Shown: one piece after another, positions 17,763-26,246 of the stretch | Layout of the letters: each line of letters begins with the position of its first letter | How positions within the stretch are numbered: position 1 is the stretch's first letter | Origin: Chitinophaga sp. Ak27 | Lineage (GTDB): Bacteria; Bacteroidota; Bacteroidia; Chitinophagales; Chitinophagaceae | Length of the DNA stretch: 64,000 nucleotides | NCBI RefSeq assembly: GCF_012726295.1 | Contig: NZ_JABAOB010000008.1 | Location: 186,001-250,000, forward strand | Reading direction: 5' to 3' | The notes under the pieces: generated by a model | What the model was told of the DNA's origin: nothing | Databases searched by the model: none | Seen by the model: only the letters and a program-made list of their open reading frames with translations | Made by a program: the position numbers and the translations under genes

Positions 17763-18401
17763 TTATTTGTTTGTCAGGTAGGGTGATTGGGCGAAAGAAG
17801 CCTGCACCATGGAATCGATATTATCGATATTCCATACACCTGAACCGCGCCAGAGGGAATTCCATACGGCAACAAATTTGCTGTTTTTCGGATTTTTGAG
17901 ATCGAAGGCATCGATCGCAACCTGTTTCTCATTTACGCGGTATACCGTGTAATAAGAAGGCCAGTACCAACCACCACCGGGATAGCCCCAGTAGCCGGGA
18001 TCCCAGTAGCCCCATCCACCCCACCATCCTGGATTCCAGGAGATGGCGCTGTAGGAATTGTCGATGCGGGTAAGATTAATTCCAAGGTCTGGTTTCGCAT
18101 TTTTACTCACCAGGGTGTAACCTTTTTGCTGCATGGCAGCGGTTACAGATGCAATCAGTTTTTTGTCGTAATCCGTCAACGCTTTTTTAGCGCTGTCGCC
18201 AGCCAGTGTCAACACCGCTACCGAGTCTACTATGCTAAAAGTTGAATAGGCTTTGAAGTTGGCGGTACTATCGTGATTGGTAATATAGATCCGCGACTCC
18301 TCGTTGGTCATGTCTTTCAAAGGATCTTTCCGACAACTGCTGAATGAAACCATCGCCACCACCGCGGCAGCGGCACTGAATAAAAACAATGTTTTTTTCA
18401 T
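17763..18401 (-). CDS. DUF4136 lipoprotein
   Basis: This 212-residue lipoprotein has a signal peptide with a lipobox-like VSFSSC at residues 18-23. The body matches the DUF4136 pattern: FKAYSTFSIVDSVAV at the front, then the KKLIASVTAAMQQKGYTL and KPDLGINLTRIDNSYS segments. A Gly/Trp/Tyr-rich loop follows (NPGWWGGWGYWDPGYWGYPG), and near the end come VAIDAFDLKNPK and WNSLWRGSG. DUF4136 proteins are envelope-attached with unknown function. It lies upstream of the barrel-protein gene on the same strand, suggesting an envelope pair. Confidence 0.88.
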   Translation of the reverse strand: MKKTLFLFSAAAAVVAMVSFSSCRKDPLKDMTNEESRIYITNHDSTANFKAYSTFSIVDSVAVLTLAGDSAKKALTDYDKKLIASVTAAMQQKGYTLVSKNAKPDLGINLTRIDNSYSAISWNPGWWGGWGYWDPGYWGYPGGGWYWPSYYTVYRVNEKQVAIDAFDLKNPKNSKFVAVWNSLWRGSGVWNIDNIDSMVQASFAQSPYLTNK

Positions 18402-18610
18402 GTCCGAGCGTATTAAATTTAAAAATAGATTCTACAAGGTTAACGTTCATGTAGCCAAACAGGTTTGAATTCCTGACAATCATGTTTTCCGTTGTATTCC
18501 CTTCTTGAACGGTTTAGATAGCTGATTGTTACAGGAAGTTTAGCAGTGGAGTGTTAATGAAATCTTAAAGTGAAAAAAGGGCTAACAAATTCAGTTATTA
18601 ATAAAGTGCA

Positions 18611-19228
18611 TTAAACGATAATAGATCTTTTTTCTAATTCATTTTTTAACTGATGTGAATTTTCAAATAAAATGCTGTCGATGCCAAACTCACGCGCAGC
18701 AATAACGTTGCGTATGTTATCATCGATAAATAATGCCTGTGCTGCCGGGACCTGGTAACGGTCGAGCAACAACTGATAAAAAGCATGGCTGGGCTTACGC
18801 ATTTTTTCTTTGCCGGATACCACGATGCCGTCAAACCAATGAAGAGAAGGGTAGATGGCCCACGCAACGGGGAATGTTTCGTCAGACCAGTTGGTGAGCG
18901 CGTACAATTTATATTGTCCGCTTTCTTTCAGCTGGTGTAATATGTTTTTGGTGCCTTCTATTTCGCCACCGAGCATTTCCTCCCATCTGCCATAGTAGGC
19001 GCGGATATTGGTTTCATGTTGCGGAAAACTTTTTATCAACAGGGAGGTACCTTCTTCGAGGCTTCTGCCTTCGTCTTGTACTTCATTCCAGTCGGATGTA
19101 CAAACATCGCGCAGGAAGGTTTCCATTTCTTCTTCGGAAGAAAAAATTTTACGGTAGAGATGACGGGGATTCCAGTCTATCAATACTGCTCCCAGGTCAA
19201 AGATAATGGTGCTGATAGGTTGAGGCAT
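18611..19228 (-). CDS. HAD-superfamily phosphatase
   Basis: This 205-residue cytosolic hydrolase of the HAD-IA subfamily probably removes phosphate from a small metabolite. Motif I appears as IIFDLGAVLIDWN; the second Asp of the usual DxDxT is replaced, as in many HAD-IA enzymes that read DxGxV. Motif II is LYALTNWSDETF, motif III Lys is in GIVVSGKEKMRKP, and motif IV is ALFIDDNIRNVIAARE. The helical cap lies between residues 20 and 85. It follows the DUF2130 gene after 30 bases on the same strand. The substrate is not indicated. Confidence 0.9.
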   Translation of the reverse strand: MPQPISTIIFDLGAVLIDWNPRHLYRKIFSSEEEMETFLRDVCTSDWNEVQDEGRSLEEGTSLLIKSFPQHETNIRAYYGRWEEMLGGEIEGTKNILHQLKESGQYKLYALTNWSDETFPVAWAIYPSLHWFDGIVVSGKEKMRKPSHAFYQLLLDRYQVPAAQALFIDDNIRNVIAAREFGIDSILFENSHQLKNELEKRSIIV

Positions 19229-19258
19229 AGATGCAGATATGTGTTTTAAAAATTAATG

Positions 19259-20551
19259 TCAGTCCAGTAATTCATCCGCTGCATCTTCCAGCAATTGCAG
19301 GTCTACTGAATCGCTGCCAGCAATACCTTCAATAGATCCCCTGATATGAGCGGCGTTGAGTAATACTTTTTCCAGTTGTTTTTCACGGGCCTTCCAGAGT
19401 TTTTCCATGGCATCGCGTTCCCGTTGTATGGACAGTTTCATGGCCATAAATCCTTCCCGGATAGCTTTCCATTGCTCGGCAAACTCGCCACCGGTGAGGT
19501 ATTCATAGAGCATGTGCATTTTGTCGCCTTTGTTTTCCTGGGAGCGGAGTTTACTGGAAATTTTGATGATGCCATCGCGCAATACATGGGCGAGCGCTTT
19601 GGCTTCGGCGAAAGTACAGATCCAGACGCCATCTTTTTCACCAAATCGTTCCATATCTTTCGGCATGGTTTGGGTAACGAGTATGGCTACTTCCACACCC
19701 TGGCTGCGCATATCGGCTTTGAGTTTTTCTACCCAGTCGCGGGTAAACTCCTTAGTGCGTTTACTTTCGTAGATAATCCGACCACATTCCTGGCCGTATT
19801 GGTTACGTACCAATTGGATACAATCCGCTCCCCGCACGCCTTTACCCACGGGCGTAATTTCATCGAAGGGAAAATGGGTACGCAACATTTCTTCCAGTAC
19901 CAGTTCCTGCGCTTCTCCCTGCAGTTGAGTAGAACCTTGCTCTGCTTTACGCTTCATTTCTTCTGCGAGTTTGCGTTGGTCGTCGAGTTGTTTTTCCAAC
20001 TCTCTTAAGCGCATATGGTATTCTGTATCTTTCAGCGCGTTGCGTTCCGCTTCTTCGCGGCGTATTTTATCAGCGAGCTCTGAGCGGGCTTCCAGCAGTT
20101 TCTTTTGCAGGTCTATTTCCAGCTCCTGCTCCCTGGCTTTTAGTTCCTGTTCTTTACGCAAGAATTCCAGCTCGTGTTTCCTGGCTTCTTTCAGCTTTTC
20201 TTCCTGCTCCAGGTTGGCTTCCTTCAGTATTGCCAGTTGGTTGTCGAGATCAGCGGTGATAGATTTGCGTAATTCGGCTTCCAGGTTTTCCTGCAGCCGT
20301 TTTTTCTCCGCCAGTACGCGTTTGGTGACTTCCTCTTCCTGCTGTTGTTTGAGCAGGTCTATTTGCCGGCGTTCCTGTGTCATCCGGTCTTTTTCCGACT
20401 GGAGTGTATCTTTTTCTTCCTGGAGGGCTTTCAGGCGTTTACGCCATTCACCTTCCATTTTACCGCGCATTTCTTTTTCGATATCCGCTGCAAAGGCATC
20501 CTCCATGACAAATTGGTGCCGGCAACTGGGACAGGTAATTGATGTTCCCAT
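19259..20551 (-). CDS. DUF2130 coiled-coil protein with nuclease-like domain
   Basis: This 430-residue protein starts with a half zinc ribbon (TCPSCRHQF). A long coiled coil of about 180 residues follows, packed with Glu, Lys, Arg and Gln heptads. The C-terminal domain (about 215-380) matches DUF2130, which resembles a restriction-endonuclease core: GVRGADCIQLVRN, CGRIIYESKRTKEFTRDWVEKL, then GVEVAILVTQTMPKDMERFG. The ExK-like ESKRTK is the probable active-site lysine region. The function in cells is unknown. The HAD gene lies directly downstream. Confidence 0.88.
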   Translation of the reverse strand: MGTSITCPSCRHQFVMEDAFAADIEKEMRGKMEGEWRKRLKALQEEKDTLQSEKDRMTQERRQIDLLKQQQEEEVTKRVLAEKKRLQENLEAELRKSITADLDNQLAILKEANLEQEEKLKEARKHELEFLRKEQELKAREQELEIDLQKKLLEARSELADKIRREEAERNALKDTEYHMRLRELEKQLDDQRKLAEEMKRKAEQGSTQLQGEAQELVLEEMLRTHFPFDEITPVGKGVRGADCIQLVRNQYGQECGRIIYESKRTKEFTRDWVEKLKADMRSQGVEVAILVTQTMPKDMERFGEKDGVWICTFAEAKALAHVLRDGIIKISSKLRSQENKGDKMHMLYEYLTGGEFAEQWKAIREGFMAMKLSIQRERDAMEKLWKAREKQLEKVLLNAAHIRGSIEGIAGSDSVDLQLLEDAADELLD

Positions 20552-20598
20552 AGTATTCAGTAAAAAAATTACGTAAAGATAGGGGATTGGCAGCCGGA

Positions 20599-20631
20599 AT
20601 AAAAAAGGAAGGGATTTTCACCACCTTCCTT
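20599..20631 (-). terminator. Hairpin terminator of the lipoprotein gene at 20792
   Basis: AAGGAAGG (20605-20612) pairs with CCTTCCTT (20624-20631). On the minus strand the stem is followed by six T. It lies about 160 bases after the lipoprotein stop and just upstream of the DUF2130 start. Confidence 0.7.
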
Positions 20632-20791
20632 GTCAATCAGCGTTAAGAAGAACAAACAATAGGTAAGAGGTTTTCCCGGATAGCAGCCGGGGGTAGGGAT
20701 ATGCATGTAAATTCAATCAATATTGTTAGTGGCATATTAAGCGAAGGTTAGTTAATTGTTAAGGATGATATTTATAATTTATATAATGAGT

Positions 20792-21214
20792 TTAGTTGAT
20801 CGTCAGTTCGAGATGGGAATAGTAATAGCCAGGAGAGCCGGCGGCAAATTTTACCGGTCCTTCCACCAGCAGGGAGCCGTCGGTAGATCTGATGCGGATT
20901 TTCCACTGGTTAGAGCTGGGATGTTGTACATCCAGCAGGGCTACCTGCTCTTTTTTTATGAATACAGTTTTTTGAAAGAGGCCTGCTCCGCTTACCGTCC
21001 AGCTATGGGTAACAGACCTCACCACGCCACTGTCTTTTTCGGATGCCGTATATTTTATGGGACCAAAAGGTACGTTGGTTTGAGATTCTACTTCATAAAT
21101 CACCTGGAGCATGTCTGAAGGGGCGGTATCGTTGGATTTTTGGCAGGATAGCTGCATGCAAAACAGCAAAGCGGCCAGGATACCAGGCAATAGATTTGTT
21201 TTCCGGAATTTCAA
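20792..21214 (-). CDS. Small hypothetical lipoprotein
   Basis: This lipoprotein of about 140 residues has an N-terminal hydrophobic segment and a lipobox-like CMQLSC followed by QKSND. The mature part is predicted to be beta-rich (QVIYEVESQTNVPFGPIKYT, SHSWTVSGAG-like region, KWKIRIRS-like strand near 100), ending GYYYSHLELTIN. No family is recognised. The frame has no ATG at the front. I chose the TTG at 21212-21214 (giving MKFRKTNLLPG) because it leaves a normal signal peptide; a TTG at 21247 is the alternative. It is probably a surface or periplasmic protein of unknown role. Confidence 0.6.
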   Translation of the reverse strand: MKFRKTNLLPGILAALLFCMQLSCQKSNDTAPSDMLQVIYEVESQTNVPFGPIKYTASEKDSGVVRSVTHSWTVSGAGLFQKTVFIKKEQVALLDVQHPSSNQWKIRIRSTDGSLLVEGPVKFAAGSPGYYYSHLELTIN

Positions 21215-21453
21215 TATGATATGTTTTTGATTTGATAACGATAACAAAAATGTGGTAGTAAGGTTTACATTATTTGGGGTAAACTTTTAGGTAGTTATTT
21301 CCTGACTATAGAATCTGAAGCGGTATATGTTATCACCATTTTAACGGTTATTGATGATAATATGCATCATTTGTATTTGGACAATGAATATAAGATTTGA
21401 AGTATGGATGCCTTTTGATGGGATACATTTATTAGTTTATCTATCAAATGAAA

Positions 21454-21492
21454 AAAGGCGAAAAATCACTTTTTAAGTAATTTTTCGCCTTT
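21454..21492 (-). terminator. Terminator of tRNA-Leu
   Basis: AAAGGCGAAAAAT (21454-21466) and ATTTTTCGCCTTT (21480-21492) form a 13-base perfect stem. On the minus strand it ends in a T-run. Its first base coincides with the last base of the tRNA CCA end. Confidence 0.8.
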
Positions 21493-21578
21493 GGTGCGAA
21501 GGAGGAGATTCGAACTCCCAAGCCCTTTCAGGCACTACCACCTCAAAGTAGCGCGTCTACCAATTTCGCCACCTTCGC
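21492..21578 (-). tRNA. tRNA-Leu (anticodon GAG)
   Basis: The minus strand folds as a class II tRNA. The acceptor is GCGAAGG with CCTTCGC, the discriminator is A, and a CCA end is encoded. The D-arm carries AATTGGTAGAC. The anticodon stem is CTACT/GGTAG around the loop TTGAGGT (anticodon GAG), and the T-arm is GGGAGTTCGAATCTCC. The long variable arm (TGCCTGAAAGGGCT) fits leucine. Length is 87 bases with CCA. Confidence 0.95.
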
Positions 21579-21596
21579 ATCTGGTAGAATGGGGTG

Positions 21597-21627
21597 CAAA
21601 AATAACGGCTTTTTTGAAATAAGCAAA
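21597..21627 (-). promoter_or_regulatory. Promoter of tRNA-Leu
   Basis: On the minus strand TTTG (21627-21624) is followed by 19 bases and then TATTTTTG (21604-21597). This is an excellent match to the Bacteroidota consensus. The tRNA begins 18 bases downstream. Confidence 0.65.
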
Positions 21628-21658
21628 TTTATTTATTCATCTTTTTCTGAAAGACTGA

Positions 21659-22807
21659 TTATTTCCTTAGTACGATACGGAAAGTGGTGCCTTTATTCAA
21701 CTCGGAGGACTTAACATATAGCCGGCCCTGGTGGTATTCTTCAATGATACGTTTGGCTAGGGAAAGCCCCAGGCCCCAACCCCGTCTTTTGGTGCTGAAT
21801 CCGGGTTTGAACACTTTTTCGAAGTTCATTTTAGAAATACCTTTACCGGTATCGGCAACATCGATGGTAATGAAAGTAGAATGATTTTCTATGAAGATGT
21901 CTATTTTCCCTTTACCTTCCATGGCGTCGAGTGCATTTTTCAGCAGGTTTTCCACTACCCAGTCGAAAAGTGGGGGAGATATCATAGCGGGGAGTTCCTC
22001 TTCCATGCTGTGCACCTGGAGTTGCACTTTCTGAGGGGCTCTTTTGCGGATATAGTTGGTCATGTTTTCGATCTGTGTAACAATATTCGTTTCTTCCAGC
22101 TTAGGTACGCTGCCTATTTTGGAGAAACGGTCGGTAATCAGTTTGAGGCGGTCTACATCTTTCGATAGTTCGGCTACGATGGTAGTATTGGCTTCATTTT
22201 CCCGCAATATTTCCAGCCAGGCTTCCATGGAAGACAGGGGAGTGCCCAGTTGATGGGCCGTTTCTTTAGCGAGTCCTACCCATACCTGGTTTTGTGTGGC
22301 ACGATTGGTGCTGGAAAGGGCGAAAAGTACGATACCGATGAAGAGGGTTACTACAATCAGTTGTATATAGGGATAGTAGCGGATTTGCCGGAGAATGAGG
22401 GAGTCGCCGTAATAAATGTAGTTATACAGTTTTTGTTTGGCGTCGACCTCCATGATAAAGGGGGGATGTTGTTTTTTGAAGGCTTTGAGCTCCTGGGGCA
22501 GGAAATTGGGATCCTGTACAATCCTTAGGGAGTCGAAGTTGCGGCTATCCAGTATTTTTCCTTCTTCGTCGGTCAGTATCAGGGGGATAGTGGTATTGTT
22601 GGTAACGATATCGATAGCAAGGTTTAAGTTGGCATCTGTTTCGGTCCGTAGCAGCTCACGGTTGGCTTCTACCCAGGTGGCTACTTTTTTTCTTTCTTCG
22701 TCCTGGATGTTTTTCGACAGATTACTGACGAACCATATGGTGGTCCCGATAATGAGCACTGCTACGCTGGTCAGTACGAACTTCCATCCTATAAACTGTT
22801 TAAACAT
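21659..22807 (-). CDS. Sensor histidine kinase, no adjacent regulator
   Basis: This 382-residue membrane histidine kinase has transmembrane helices at about residues 10-29 and 146-166. Between them is a periplasmic sensing region of roughly 115 residues. The H-box reads LAKETAHQLGTPLSS with the phosphorylated His185. The ATPase domain has the N-box ENLLKNALDAMEG, the G1 box DTGKGI, and GWGLGLSLAKRIIEEYH. No clear HAMP domain is seen. There is no response regulator on either side, so it probably works with a distant partner. The signal is unknown. Confidence 0.93.
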   Translation of the reverse strand: MFKQFIGWKFVLTSVAVLIIGTTIWFVSNLSKNIQDEERKKVATWVEANRELLRTETDANLNLAIDIVTNNTTIPLILTDEEGKILDSRNFDSLRIVQDPNFLPQELKAFKKQHPPFIMEVDAKQKLYNYIYYGDSLILRQIRYYPYIQLIVVTLFIGIVLFALSSTNRATQNQVWVGLAKETAHQLGTPLSSMEAWLEILRENEANTTIVAELSKDVDRLKLITDRFSKIGSVPKLEETNIVTQIENMTNYIRKRAPQKVQLQVHSMEEELPAMISPPLFDWVVENLLKNALDAMEGKGKIDIFIENHSTFITIDVADTGKGISKMNFEKVFKPGFSTKRRGWGLGLSLAKRIIEEYHQGRLYVKSSELNKGTTFRIVLRK

Positions 22808-22926
22808 ACTCCTAATTTAAGCCTTATTCGGCTTTCCTGATTCTGTAATGATTGGCAAATATTAAAATCCTTTGTTGCATATTTGCATCTCAAAAAATAA
22901 TTATTCACGCATAAACGTCATATCAG

Positions 22927-23946
22927 TTGCCCGTATTGCCATCAGTAGCAGTTGTTATTTTAAATTGGAACGGAAAGGCTTTCCTGGAGAAGTTTCTGCC
23001 GTCGGTATGCCGTTCCACTTACGGCAATTTGCAGTTGGTATTGGCGGACAATGCTTCTACCGACGACAGTGTAGCGTTTGTGGAGGCGAATTATCCACGG
23101 ATCCGGGTGATCCGCAATGCCCGTAACGACGGTTTTGCGGGTGGTTATAATGATGCTTTGCAACATGTAACGGCCGACATCTACGTATTGCTGAACCAGG
23201 ATGTGGAGGTAGAAGCCGGCTGGATAGAGCCAGTAGTGGCTCTTATGCAGGAAGATCCGCGGATTGCGGCCTGTCAGCCTAAAATGAGGGCTTACCTGCA
23301 GCCGGACGAATTCGAGTATGCCGGTGCTGCCGGTGGCTGGATGGATTTCCTGGGATATACCTTCTGCCGGGGGCGTATTTTATATACCGTGGAAAAAGAC
23401 TACGGGCAGTATAACGACGCCAGCGATATTTTCTGGGCTACCGGTGCTGCGTTGTTTATCCGTTCTGAATGTTTCCACCAGATGGGTGGCTTTGACCGCG
23501 ACTTCTTTGCCCATATGGAAGAAGTGGACCTTTGCTGGCGTTTACAGCGGGCCGGCTACCGTATCTGCTACTGCCCGGATTCGACCGTGTTTCACGTAGG
23601 CGGTGGGAGCCTGCCGCAGGGAAACCCCCGCAAGCTCTATCTCAATTTTCGGAATAACCTGATGATGCTGTGGAAAAACCTGCACAGCGAGGACCGGTGG
23701 ATAGTGTTGGTACAGCGCTTCTTCCTGGATATCCTGGCAGGGGTGAAAAGCCTGGTGGCCGGGAAGCCGAAGGATATGGCAGCCATATACCGGGCTTACC
23801 GCGATTACTATCGCTGGCGCCGTAAATATGTGAAAAAGGATAATTTACCGGAAATGAAACTGATGAAAATGACAGGAGTATTTCATGGTATTATGATCTG
23901 GCGCTATTATTTTTTGAGGCGCAAGAAGTTCTCGGAATTGATATAA
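22927..23946 (+). CDS. Family 2 glycosyltransferase
   Basis: This 339-residue GT2 enzyme probably transfers a sugar such as rhamnose to a surface polysaccharide. The nucleotide-sugar fold shows VAVVILNWNGKAFLEKFLPS, LADNASTDDSVAFVE, GFAGGYNDAL, and LLNQDVEVE in the DxD position. Acceptor-site features are IFWATGAALFIRSECF, GGFDRDFFAHMEEVDLCWRL and VFHVGGGSLPQGN. The only plausible start is a TTG at 22927 (or TTG at 22936), because a stop lies at 22912-22914 and no ATG occurs before the fold begins. No other polysaccharide gene is nearby. Confidence 0.92.
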   Translation: MPVLPSVAVVILNWNGKAFLEKFLPSVCRSTYGNLQLVLADNASTDDSVAFVEANYPRIRVIRNARNDGFAGGYNDALQHVTADIYVLLNQDVEVEAGWIEPVVALMQEDPRIAACQPKMRAYLQPDEFEYAGAAGGWMDFLGYTFCRGRILYTVEKDYGQYNDASDIFWATGAALFIRSECFHQMGGFDRDFFAHMEEVDLCWRLQRAGYRICYCPDSTVFHVGGGSLPQGNPRKLYLNFRNNLMMLWKNLHSEDRWIVLVQRFFLDILAGVKSLVAGKPKDMAAIYRAYRDYYRWRRKYVKKDNLPEMKLMKMTGVFHGIMIWRYYFLRRKKFSELI

Positions 23947-24021
23947 GGGATGGTTTGGGAGAAAGATCACCCTGTCTTAAAATTACTGCCGGGGAAAATT
24001 CGAAAATTTCAAAATATTATG

Positions 24022-24029
24022 TAGGTTTG
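24022..24029 (+). promoter_or_regulatory. Candidate -7 element before small membrane protein
   Basis: TAGGTTTG matches TAnnTTTG and lies 19 bases before the ATG at 24049. The -33 element is not obvious. Confidence 0.4.
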
Positions 24030-24048
24030 CACCGGAAATAAACTGATT

Positions 24049-24249
24049 ATGGAACAGAATACAGTAGAAAATAAGAATGATATTACCTTAGATAAGGTTT
24101 CCCGCTCCCGCTGGCTTTTTTACGTGCAATTGTTTTGTTTTATAGCTTTCATGCTGGGTGGTTGCTATAATCTTTACAAACACAAATATCCAGGTAAGCC
24201 AGATGTAAAGGTACAGGAAAGCACACTGTATAATCCAAAATATAAGTAA
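24049..24249 (+). CDS. Small single-pass membrane protein
   Basis: This 66-residue protein has one clear transmembrane helix at about residues 24-40 (WLFYVQLFCFIAFMLGGCY) between a charged cytoplasmic start (MEQNTVENKNDITLDK) and a basic tail. No family is recognised. It is likely a real gene because it is framed by a TAnnTTTG box 19 bases upstream and a strong hairpin terminator 25 bases downstream. The function cannot be stated. Confidence 0.65.
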   Translation: MEQNTVENKNDITLDKVSRSRWLFYVQLFCFIAFMLGGCYNLYKHKYPGKPDVKVQESTLYNPKYK

Positions 24250-24274
24250 GCAACTGCTTCAACATAATTATCCT

Positions 24275-24306
24275 ACCTCCACCGGTTTCCGGTGGAGGTT
24301 TTTTAT
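24275..24306 (+). terminator. Strong Rho-independent terminator
   Basis: ACCTCCACCGG (24275-24285), a three-base loop, and CCGGTGGAGGT (24289-24299) form a perfect GC-rich stem followed by a run of T. It ends the small membrane-protein transcript. Confidence 0.9.
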
Positions 24307-24413
24307 TTTCCGGATTTCCCTATTGCGTAAATGAATTTCCCGATCCGATGCCTGTTTATATGGCTTTCGCCAGACTTTTGTATCTCCGGCAGATATAGCC
24401 CGGCGGAAGTAAT

Positions 24414-25640
24414 ATGTTTAAGCGAACAGATAAATTAAAGAAGCAATCGTCCAAATCCAGGTTCCGTATTGTAGTAGATAAGTTGCACCTTTGGCTGGGC
24501 CTGGGATCGGGCCTAATTGTGCTCATCATTAGTATCACCGGCTGTTTATTTGTTTTCCAGAAAGAAATCAATGATTACTATTACCGCAAGCAGTTGTTTA
24601 TCGTCCCGCAGCAAACACCAGTGCTTCCGCTGAGCGAGCTGAAAAAGACGGCCCAGGCGACCCTGGGAGCCGATAAAGCCATCCTGAGCATTACTACTTA
24701 TACCCATCCTGATCATGCCTGGGAATTCCTGGCTTATAAAGGCAATGATACGGCACTGACCTATTTTGGCGGGGTGGAGTATTACGACGTGGTTTTACTG
24801 AATCCTTATACCGGCCAGGTAACAGGGAAGATCGACTATAAGCACAATTTCTTTTCCATTGTGAAGGCGATCCACTGGAGCCTGTTGTTGAATACGCCTT
24901 ATGGCCAGCCCATTGTAGGCTGGAGCACTTTCATTTTTGTGCTGTTGCTGATCACCGGTTTGATCATGTGGTGGCCTAAAAAGTGGAATAAAGCTAACCG
25001 GGAAAAGAGTTTTAAAGTTAAATGGAAGGCCAGTTTTAAGCGGGTAAACTACGACCTGCACAACGTGCTGGGTTTCTATGCGCTGATTATCGCCCTGGTG
25101 ATGGCGCTAACGGGTATGGTATGGGCATTTACCTGGTTCCAGGCAACCGTATATGTGGCGGCTGCCGGTACTACCACGCCTCCCGACAGATCGGTAAAGG
25201 AGTCTGCGAAAAGTACGGTTACCCTCACGCAAGACCCGCTGGATGCTGCATTCGGGCGGGCGCAGGGTATCCTGAGAGGCGCCCGCCGGATATTTATTTA
25301 TCCCGCCAGGGGAGAAAAAGGGGTTAACCTGATTGGCGGATATAAGGGGAAAGAAACATACTACGGATCGGATGAGTTGCAATTTGACCAATACAATGCA
25401 AAGCTGCTGGGAAGGCGTAATGACGCGCATAAGAACCGGGGAGAACGGTTGATAGAAATGAACTATGATATTCACGTAGGCGCCATTGCCGGATTACCGG
25501 GAAAGATCCTGGCTTTCGTTATCAGTTTTATCTGTGCTTCGCTGCCGGTAACGGGCTTTTACATCTGGTGGGGGCGGCGGAAGAAGTCGAAAAAGAGGAC
25601 GGTGATGGTGCGGGGAGCCGCTGTTACTGACCCGGTGTAA
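24414..25640 (+). CDS. PepSY-associated membrane protein
   Basis: This 408-residue inner-membrane protein of the PepSY-TM family is often found with siderophore or iron uptake and resembles ferric reductases. Transmembrane helices are seen near residues 29-50 (LHLWLGLGSGLIVLIISITG), 160-185 (IVGWSTFIFVLLLITGLIMWW), 215-238 and 354-378. A periplasmic PepSY-like region lies between the first and second. Conserved histidines that may bind haem occur in DKLHLW, AIHWSLL, DLHNVLGFY and NYDIHVGAI. The C-terminus is basic and cytosolic. No TonB receptor is adjacent. Confidence 0.9.
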   Translation: MFKRTDKLKKQSSKSRFRIVVDKLHLWLGLGSGLIVLIISITGCLFVFQKEINDYYYRKQLFIVPQQTPVLPLSELKKTAQATLGADKAILSITTYTHPDHAWEFLAYKGNDTALTYFGGVEYYDVVLLNPYTGQVTGKIDYKHNFFSIVKAIHWSLLLNTPYGQPIVGWSTFIFVLLLITGLIMWWPKKWNKANREKSFKVKWKASFKRVNYDLHNVLGFYALIIALVMALTGMVWAFTWFQATVYVAAAGTTTPPDRSVKESAKSTVTLTQDPLDAAFGRAQGILRGARRIFIYPARGEKGVNLIGGYKGKETYYGSDELQFDQYNAKLLGRRNDAHKNRGERLIEMNYDIHVGAIAGLPGKILAFVISFICASLPVTGFYIWWGRRKKSKKRTVMVRGAAVTDPV

Positions 25641-25746
25641 ATAAAAAGTATTCTATTTTTCGTTGTAAATGCTTCACTGTATTGTGTTTCAGGAAGTTGT
25701 TATACCTTTCCGTGCAAAGTTTTTTAAGAAAAGTTTGAAAAAAAAT

Positions 25747-25776
25747 TTTGTGTTTTCAGTCCGTTTCCTATCTTTG
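25747..25776 (+). promoter_or_regulatory. Promoter of the tRNA-Gly pair
   Basis: TTTG at 25747-25750 is followed by 18 bases and TATCTTTG at 25769-25776, close to the Bacteroidota promoter consensus. The first tRNA-Gly starts 90 bases downstream. Confidence 0.6.
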
Positions 25777-25865
25777 CAATCCCAACGAAAACGCCGCCGG
25801 GCAAAGCAAACGAACGGATGCGCTTAGTCTGGGAAGATCTTAAAATAACGAAGTTCTTAATACCT

Positions 25866-25938
<73 letters not shown>

Positions 25939-26042
25939 CTGATATTCGTGAGGGATAAACGAATATAAACATCCGGTGATTGATCCGTCATAAGTTGATG
26001 ATCCGTTGATGCAAACACAGGTCCCGAAGTTCTTAATACTAT

Positions 26043-26115
<73 letters not shown>

Positions 26116-26119
26116 CTTT

Positions 26120-26156
26120 AAGCCTGATTGAAGATCATTCAATCAGGCTTTTTTTA
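26120..26156 (+). terminator. Terminator of the tRNA-Gly pair
   Basis: AAGCCTGATTGAA (26120-26132) and TTCAATCAGGCTT (26138-26150) form a perfect stem followed by a run of T on the plus strand. Confidence 0.9.
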
Positions 26157-26188
26157 TGTCCGGAAGTCTTCCGGCTAGTGGAACAATA

Positions 26189-26224
26189 AAGGCACAAAGG
26201 GAATAAGCATTTCCTTTGTGCCTT
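26189..26224 (-). terminator. Terminator of the membrane-protein operon
   Basis: The arms at 26189-26202 and 26211-26224 (AAGGCACAAAGGGA and TTCCTTTGTGCCTT) match with one mismatch and lie just after the stop of the gene ending at 26247. A T-rich stretch follows on the minus strand. Confidence 0.65.
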
Positions 26225-26246
26225 GCTATTATTTGTGAGTAGGTGT

